A stretch of DNA of 47,448 nt from an uncultured Porphyromonadaceae bacterium (GTDB taxonomy: Bacteria > Bacteroidota > Bacteroidia > Bacteroidales > Muribaculaceae). Every line of letters begins with the position of its first letter. Within the stretch, counting starts at the first letter, position 1. Where the stretch lies: NCBI GenBank assembly GCA_947175265.1, contig CAMWMD010000021.1:1-47448 (forward strand). Direction: 5' to 3'. Shown piece after piece: positions 44,220-47,448 of this stretch. The position numbers were made by a program, and so were the translations under genes. Below the pieces are notes generated by a model. It worked only from the letters and a program-made list of their open reading frames with translations, was not told the origin of the DNA and did not search any database.

Positions 44220-44936
44220 CTATTTACCCAGACGGGAAAGGAATTCCTCCCGTTTGCTCTCGGAAATGGGGATATATGTCTTGCCGAATATTATCCTGTT
44301 GCGTTCTACCATCTCCACCTGAGGGATATTGACAATGAAAGAGCGGTGGACACGCATGAAAGAGTCGGCAGGGAGCATTTCCTCGATTTCCTTCAGCGAC
44401 ATGAGGGAGGGAATCGGCTCGCCATCATTCCTGACCACCAGCACCCTGTCGTTCCTCACTTCAATATATAGGATGGAATCAATACGCATCTGCATGAGCC
44501 GCCCCTCAGTCTTCACGGTGAGCAGACGCGGGGCATGTTTGGTTTCCGAGCGGTTGAGCGAAGCCACCTTCAACTTTTTCCAGTCGAGTGCACGGGTGAC
44601 GGAACGCAGGAAATCGGAATAACTCACCGGTTTGAGCAGATAGTCGAGTGCATTTACGCGGAACCCCTCTATTGCATAACGGTCGTAAGCAGTGACGAAA
44701 ATGATACGGGTATCGGGAGGGACGATGGCGGCAAATTCGATGCCGTTGAGTAGCGGCATGTTTATGTCAAGGAAAATGACATCGGTATTGCCATCGATCA
44801 TCGGTTTTACCGCATCGGCAGCGGGTTCATAGCATCCTATGAGGCACAATGTGGGGGTCTTTGAAATATATGTTTTCAGCAGTTCGCGGGCCAGAGGCTC
44901 GTCGTCGACCACTATGCAATTCAATCTTTCTTCCAT
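44220..44936 (-). CDS. LytTR-family response regulator
   Basis: A 238-aa response regulator. ATG 44936 (MEERLNCIVVDDEPLA) is chosen; a longer frame from 44990 would overlap the kinase gene by 38 nt. The receiver domain (about 1-120) has D11, D12 and the phosphoacceptor D57 in VIFLDINMP. The LytTR DNA-binding domain covers about 140-236 (FMRVHRSFIVNIPQVEMVER). It is 16 nt downstream of its partner kinase gene. The adjacent exporter operon it might have controlled is mostly deleted. Confidence 0.93.
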   Translation of the reverse strand: MEERLNCIVVDDEPLARELLKTYISKTPTLCLIGCYEPAADAVKPMIDGNTDVIFLDINMPLLNGIEFAAIVPPDTRIIFVTAYDRYAIEGFRVNALDYLLKPVSYSDFLRSVTRALDWKKLKVASLNRSETKHAPRLLTVKTEGRLMQMRIDSILYIEVRNDRVLVVRNDGEPIPSLMSLKEIEEMLPADSFMRVHRSFIVNIPQVEMVERNRIIFGKTYIPISESKREEFLSRLGK

Positions 44937-44952
44937 TTCACGGACAATACTT

Positions 44953-46068
44953 TTACCTGTAAGGTTGGATGGGGTGAGACAGAGCCTCAAGGGATATTGA
45001 CAGGCTCACGAAATACTTGTCGTGCATTTTCTTCGCCTCGAAGGAATATGCTGAGGGATAAAGCAGGCGCAATTGCCTCTCGACATTTTTCAATCCTACG
45101 CCGGATTTCTCTTTTTCGACGGTCATGGTGTTGTCAGGGTCGCAGGAATTGGCTACTTTGAAAAACAGGGAGTTGTCATCAAGAGAAGCCTTTATCTCAA
45201 TGAAAGGGTTTTCCGCACCCGAGTCAAGATGTTTGAAGGCATTCTCAATAAGTGTAAGGAAAAGGAGAGGGGCAATGTGAAGGTTGCTGACATCCTCCTC
45301 GGGAATCCTACAGACGAGATCGACCGAAGGGTTTAGTCTGAGAGCCATCAGGCGCACATACTCGTTGACAAAATGCAGCTCCTTGTCAAGAGTGACGGAA
45401 GCGGCTTCGGAATCATAAATCATGAATCTCAGAAGGCTGCTGAGGTCATGGAGCGCTTTCTGTGCCCTTTCCGGATTTATTGCAATCAGGGCATAGATAT
45501 TATTGAGGGAATTGAAGAGGAAATGGGGATTCAACTGGGCCTTTAGGCTGAGGAGTTCGATATTCCTGCGTTCGGCCTCAAGTTCGAGCATACGGTTTCG
45601 CATTCCTTCGCGAGCCTTGGAGAGACAGAGGGCGTAGGCGAAGGCTACGGATAGCACCATGATAATGCTGTCGCGAATCATGAATTTAAGGTAGCCCATC
45701 ACCCATTGTGAAGCCGAAAGGGGTGCGCCCTGGAGATGACGCGGGCGGGGAAGGCCTCCGTGATTCTCGAACCAAACCGGGAGAAGGGAGCAAAGAAAGA
45801 GGATTATGATAAAATTGGTGATGAAAAAGAGGGTCTTCCGGTTTCTTCGGAATATCATGTCGGGCACGAACAGGAAGTAATTTAGGCAGAAAATCGTGGT
45901 GTAGCACGTTGCCATCATAAGATTCAGCAGAGTCATGTCGAAAGGTTCCCTGTCGCGCGAAAGCAGAGTGAGCACCGAAGGGAGATAGAAAAGCAGGAAG
46001 GCAGCCGGAATAATCGTGGCTGCCCCTGTCAATGATTTCTTATTATTCAGGAGTTCGCTTTTCGTCAT
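44953..46068 (-). CDS. LytS-type sensor histidine kinase
   Basis: A 371-aa membrane kinase of the His_kinase (PF06580) class. Four transmembrane segments (about 16-36, 48-69, 79-99 and 131-150) are followed by a short coiled coil and the phosphoacceptor region LNPHFLFNSLNNIYALI with H182, then an ATPase domain with N-box LTLIENAFKHL and a GVGLKNVERQLRLLYP segment. It pairs with the LytTR regulator next to it. No periplasmic sensing domain is evident. Confidence 0.93.
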   Translation of the reverse strand: MTKSELLNNKKSLTGAATIIPAAFLLFYLPSVLTLLSRDREPFDMTLLNLMMATCYTTIFCLNYFLFVPDMIFRRNRKTLFFITNFIIILFLCSLLPVWFENHGGLPRPRHLQGAPLSASQWVMGYLKFMIRDSIIMVLSVAFAYALCLSKAREGMRNRMLELEAERRNIELLSLKAQLNPHFLFNSLNNIYALIAINPERAQKALHDLSSLLRFMIYDSEAASVTLDKELHFVNEYVRLMALRLNPSVDLVCRIPEEDVSNLHIAPLLFLTLIENAFKHLDSGAENPFIEIKASLDDNSLFFKVANSCDPDNTMTVEKEKSGVGLKNVERQLRLLYPSAYSFEAKKMHDKYFVSLSISLEALSHPIQPYR

Positions 46069-46107
46069 CGCATAATGAAATATATCAAAACAACGGACAA
46101 AAGGAGA

Positions 46108-46326
46108 TCATTCGTATCTTATGGCCTCAATCGGGTCGAGATTGGAGGCTTTTGCCGCGGGATAGAATCCGAAAATCACCCCTATGACAGTGCATACGGC
46201 AAAAGAGAGTACCACAGAGGAGGGATCGATCTGCACGGGCCAGTTGGCGAAAATCTTGATCATCCAAGTGGCGAAGGCTCCTGTGATTATTCCGAGGATT
46301 CCCCCTGTCACTGTAACTGCTTCCGT
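46108..46326 (-). pseudogene. C-terminal fragment of a MacB/FtsX-type ABC permease
   Basis: The frame from about 46326 to the stop at 46108 reads TEAVTVTGGILGIITGAF, a WMIKIFANWPVQI stretch, a transmembrane segment (VVLSFAVCTVIGVIFGFYPA) and the classical permease end AAKASNLDPIEAIRYE. This is only the last 70 or so residues of a protein of about 400. The upstream part is missing and is replaced by the start of a TolC-like gene in another frame. Confidence 0.85.
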
Positions 46327-46666
46327 ATGCATTGCTCTTTCTGCCGGCTTCGGGGGAGGGATAGTTTGTGAAACTCTGGTTTGTTGAGAATCCTACGGTG
46401 GGGAGCCAAGCGTCTTTTGCTGAGAGCACGTCCTGACGCGCAGTGAGTATATTCAGTAAGGCCTTTCGGATGTCGGAACTGTTGGCTGAAGCCCAGTCAA
46501 TACAGTCGTCGAAAGTCCAGACGGAAGGTTTGTCGGTTGCCGGAGGAGCCGTCACCATAGCCGCCGAAATGGTATCGGCGGCTGAAACGTCCGCAGGAGC
46601 GGAGTATCCGGTAAGCGGCAGGAGCAAAGACCCTCCGGTGAGAAACAGAAATTTGTAAAAGTTCAT
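46310..46666 (-). pseudogene. N-terminal fragment of a TolC-like outer-membrane efflux protein
   Basis: ATG 46666 begins a signal peptide (MNFYKFLFLTGGSLLLPLTG), then the segment WTFDDCIDWASANSSDIRKA, LLNILTARQDVLSAKDAWLP and a TNQSFTNYPSPEAGRKSNAYGS stretch that is typical of Bacteroidales TolC homologues. The similarity ends near residue 119. Beyond it the frame reads meaningless residues to a stop at 46127 while a permease sequence runs in another frame. About three quarters of the gene and all genes up to the permease end are missing. Confidence 0.85.
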
Positions 46667-46731
46667 ACTATAAGTTGAATGATTCTATCCTATCTTAGTA
46701 TTGAAGCAGCATATTTGCACGGCTTCATTCG

Positions 46732-46739
46732 CAAAGTTA
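46732..46739 (-). promoter_or_regulatory. Putative -7 element of the exporter-operon remnant
   Basis: The minus strand reads TAACTTTG about 66 nt upstream of the TolC-like start. If active it could now transcribe the remnant and the kinase/regulator pair downstream. Confidence 0.45.
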
Positions 46740-46932
46740 AAAAATACATGTCATCCGTTAAATGAAAGTCTGTGGAAAGGTGTCGGGCAGGGGTATAAAG
46801 TGGTTAAAGGGGGGTAAAACAGGATTTGGGGGTGAAAAATGTTAATAATCGTGAATAAGAAAAAAGGGACTCATAAATTGAGAGGCTTTCCTTTTTATAT
46901 TCTGTGGGTGCAAAAGTCTCAGGATTTTTATG

Positions 46933-46940
46933 TAGATTTG
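46933..46940 (+). promoter_or_regulatory. -7 element directly before ruvX
   Basis: TAGATTTG matches TAnnTTTG and ends only 4 nt before the ruvX ATG. The transcript would start at or within a few bases of the ATG. The -33 region is poor. Confidence 0.45.
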
Positions 46941-46944
46941 CAGC

Positions 46945-47370
46945 ATGGGAAGAATAATGGCAATAGACTACGGCAGGAAGCGATGTGGCGTGGCGGTGAC
47001 TGACGTGCTTCGGATAAGCGCAAACGGGCTGCCTACGCAGCGTTCGTGCGATATCATTGAATTCATAAAGGATTATTGCAGCCGCGAGAGTGTGGATGTG
47101 ATAGTTGTGGGTGAACCCCGCGATATGAAGGGTAATCCGAGTGAGAGCATGAATTACATCCGTCCATTTTTGTCAAGACTCAAGAAGGAGATGCCTGATA
47201 AGGAGATCGTGATGCAAGATGAGCGTTTCACCTCCACAATAGCGCACAGGGAGATGATTGCGGGGGGATTCAGCAAGAAACAGCGTGCGGAGAAGGGTAG
47301 GGCGGATGAAATGGCGGCGGTGCTGATACTGACATCGTATCTTGAGAGTCGCCAAATTACGGGGTGGTAA
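46945..47370 (+). CDS. ruvX: RuvX/YqgF-family Holliday-junction resolvase-like protein
   Basis: A 141-aa RNase H-fold protein of the YqgF family, linked to pre-16S rRNA processing and to DNA junction resolution in different bacteria. Motifs are AIDYGRKRCGVAVTD with D8, VIVVGEPRDMKGNPSESMNYI, and MQDERFTSTIAHREMI. The end (ESRQITGW) is encoded by the first degenerate unit of a 23-bp tandem repeat, so the C-terminus may differ from relatives. The putative -7 element lies 4 nt before the ATG. Confidence 0.93.
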   Translation: MGRIMAIDYGRKRCGVAVTDVLRISANGLPTQRSCDIIEFIKDYCSRESVDVIVVGEPRDMKGNPSESMNYIRPFLSRLKKEMPDKEIVMQDERFTSTIAHREMIAGGFSKKQRAEKGRADEMAAVLILTSYLESRQITGW

Positions 47371-47448
47371 TGCGCCAAATGGCGGGATGGAAGTGCGCCA
47401 AATAGCGGGATGGAAATGCGCCAAATAGCGGGATGGAAATGCGCCAAA
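47349..47448. repeat. 23-bp tandem repeat at the end of ruvX
   Basis: Unit GCGCCAAATAGCGGGATGGAA (plus AT) with period 23 bp, unit starts at 47349 (degenerate), 47372, 47395, 47418 and 47441. The first unit is the coding end and stop of ruvX. The array runs off the window, so its full length is unknown. Confidence 0.92.

Noticed and set aside
46127..46309. Continuation of the TolC-like frame past the junction as a novel C-terminus
   Set aside because: The same DNA reads a well-conserved permease end in another frame, so the TolC-frame residues there are an out-of-frame artefact of the deletion.
47349..47448. CRISPR-like array
   Set aside because: The 23-bp units are directly adjacent with no unique spacers, and no cas gene is in the window.

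Overview
This window looks like an ordinary chromosomal segment of a gut-type Bacteroidales, probably a Muribaculaceae-like relative of Bacteroides (inference). Supporting signs are the Bacteroidetes-type promoters (TTTG, 19-20 nt, TAnnTTTG), BspA-type leucine-rich repeats, a Porin_10 protein, a DUF4301 protein, OMP_b-brl_3 barrels, a short-chain threonine dehydrogenase and a Rho factor with a very long disordered extension. I see no prophage, insertion sequence, CRISPR array or rRNA. One tRNA gene (His) is present.

Layout. 1-3.9 kb: a lipoprotein/TPR/transmembrane/HTH regulator followed by an outer-membrane barrel gene with a textbook promoter. 4-7.5 kb: fabD-asd and a RecD-like helicase, leftward. 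7.6-9.7 kb: a CHASE2 membrane protein coupled to a FecR-like periplasmic protein. 9.8-16.1 kb: enolase, a flippase-like membrane protein, an acetyl-CoA hydrolase/CoA-transferase and a BspA-like LRR protein. 16.3-21 kb: a PurF homologue lacking the N-terminal cysteine, a TetR regulator, and the divergent threonine-degradation pair tdh/kbl. 21-25.2 kb: an operon of porin, solute-binding protein and dicarboxylate symporter. 25.2-26.3 kb: a gene-poor stretch with a 22-codon ORF in a hairpin-rich, terminator-ended unit, then a small membrane protein. 26.3-30.9 kb: a RelA-type (p)ppGpp synthetase with a degenerate HD domain, a coupled lipoprotein and a DUF4301 protein. 31-36 kb: an alpha/beta hydrolase, a large TonB-receptor-like protein, an ECF sigma factor and tRNA-His. 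36.3-42.5 kb: a TlpA-like oxidoreductase, then the run rho-ybaK-aroC-radical SAM read from a promoter about 300 nt upstream of rho. 42.5-47.4 kb: tilS (short form), rubrerythrin, a LytTR two-component pair, the scar of a deleted TolC/ABC-exporter operon, and ruvX ending in a 23-bp tandem repeat.

Most genes are housekeeping. The parts most worth a second look are the small-ORF/structured-RNA locus at 25.6-25.9 kb, the exporter-operon deletion scar at 46.1-46.7 kb with a 17-bp sequence readable in both parental frames, the C-rich rho leader carrying a 46-codon ORF, the Cys-less PurF, the hydrolase-dead RelA, and several short upstream ORFs in leaders (CHASE2 gene, enolase).

All family names come from reading the translations; no database search was run. 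Promoter, terminator and operator calls are pattern matches and have not been tested.
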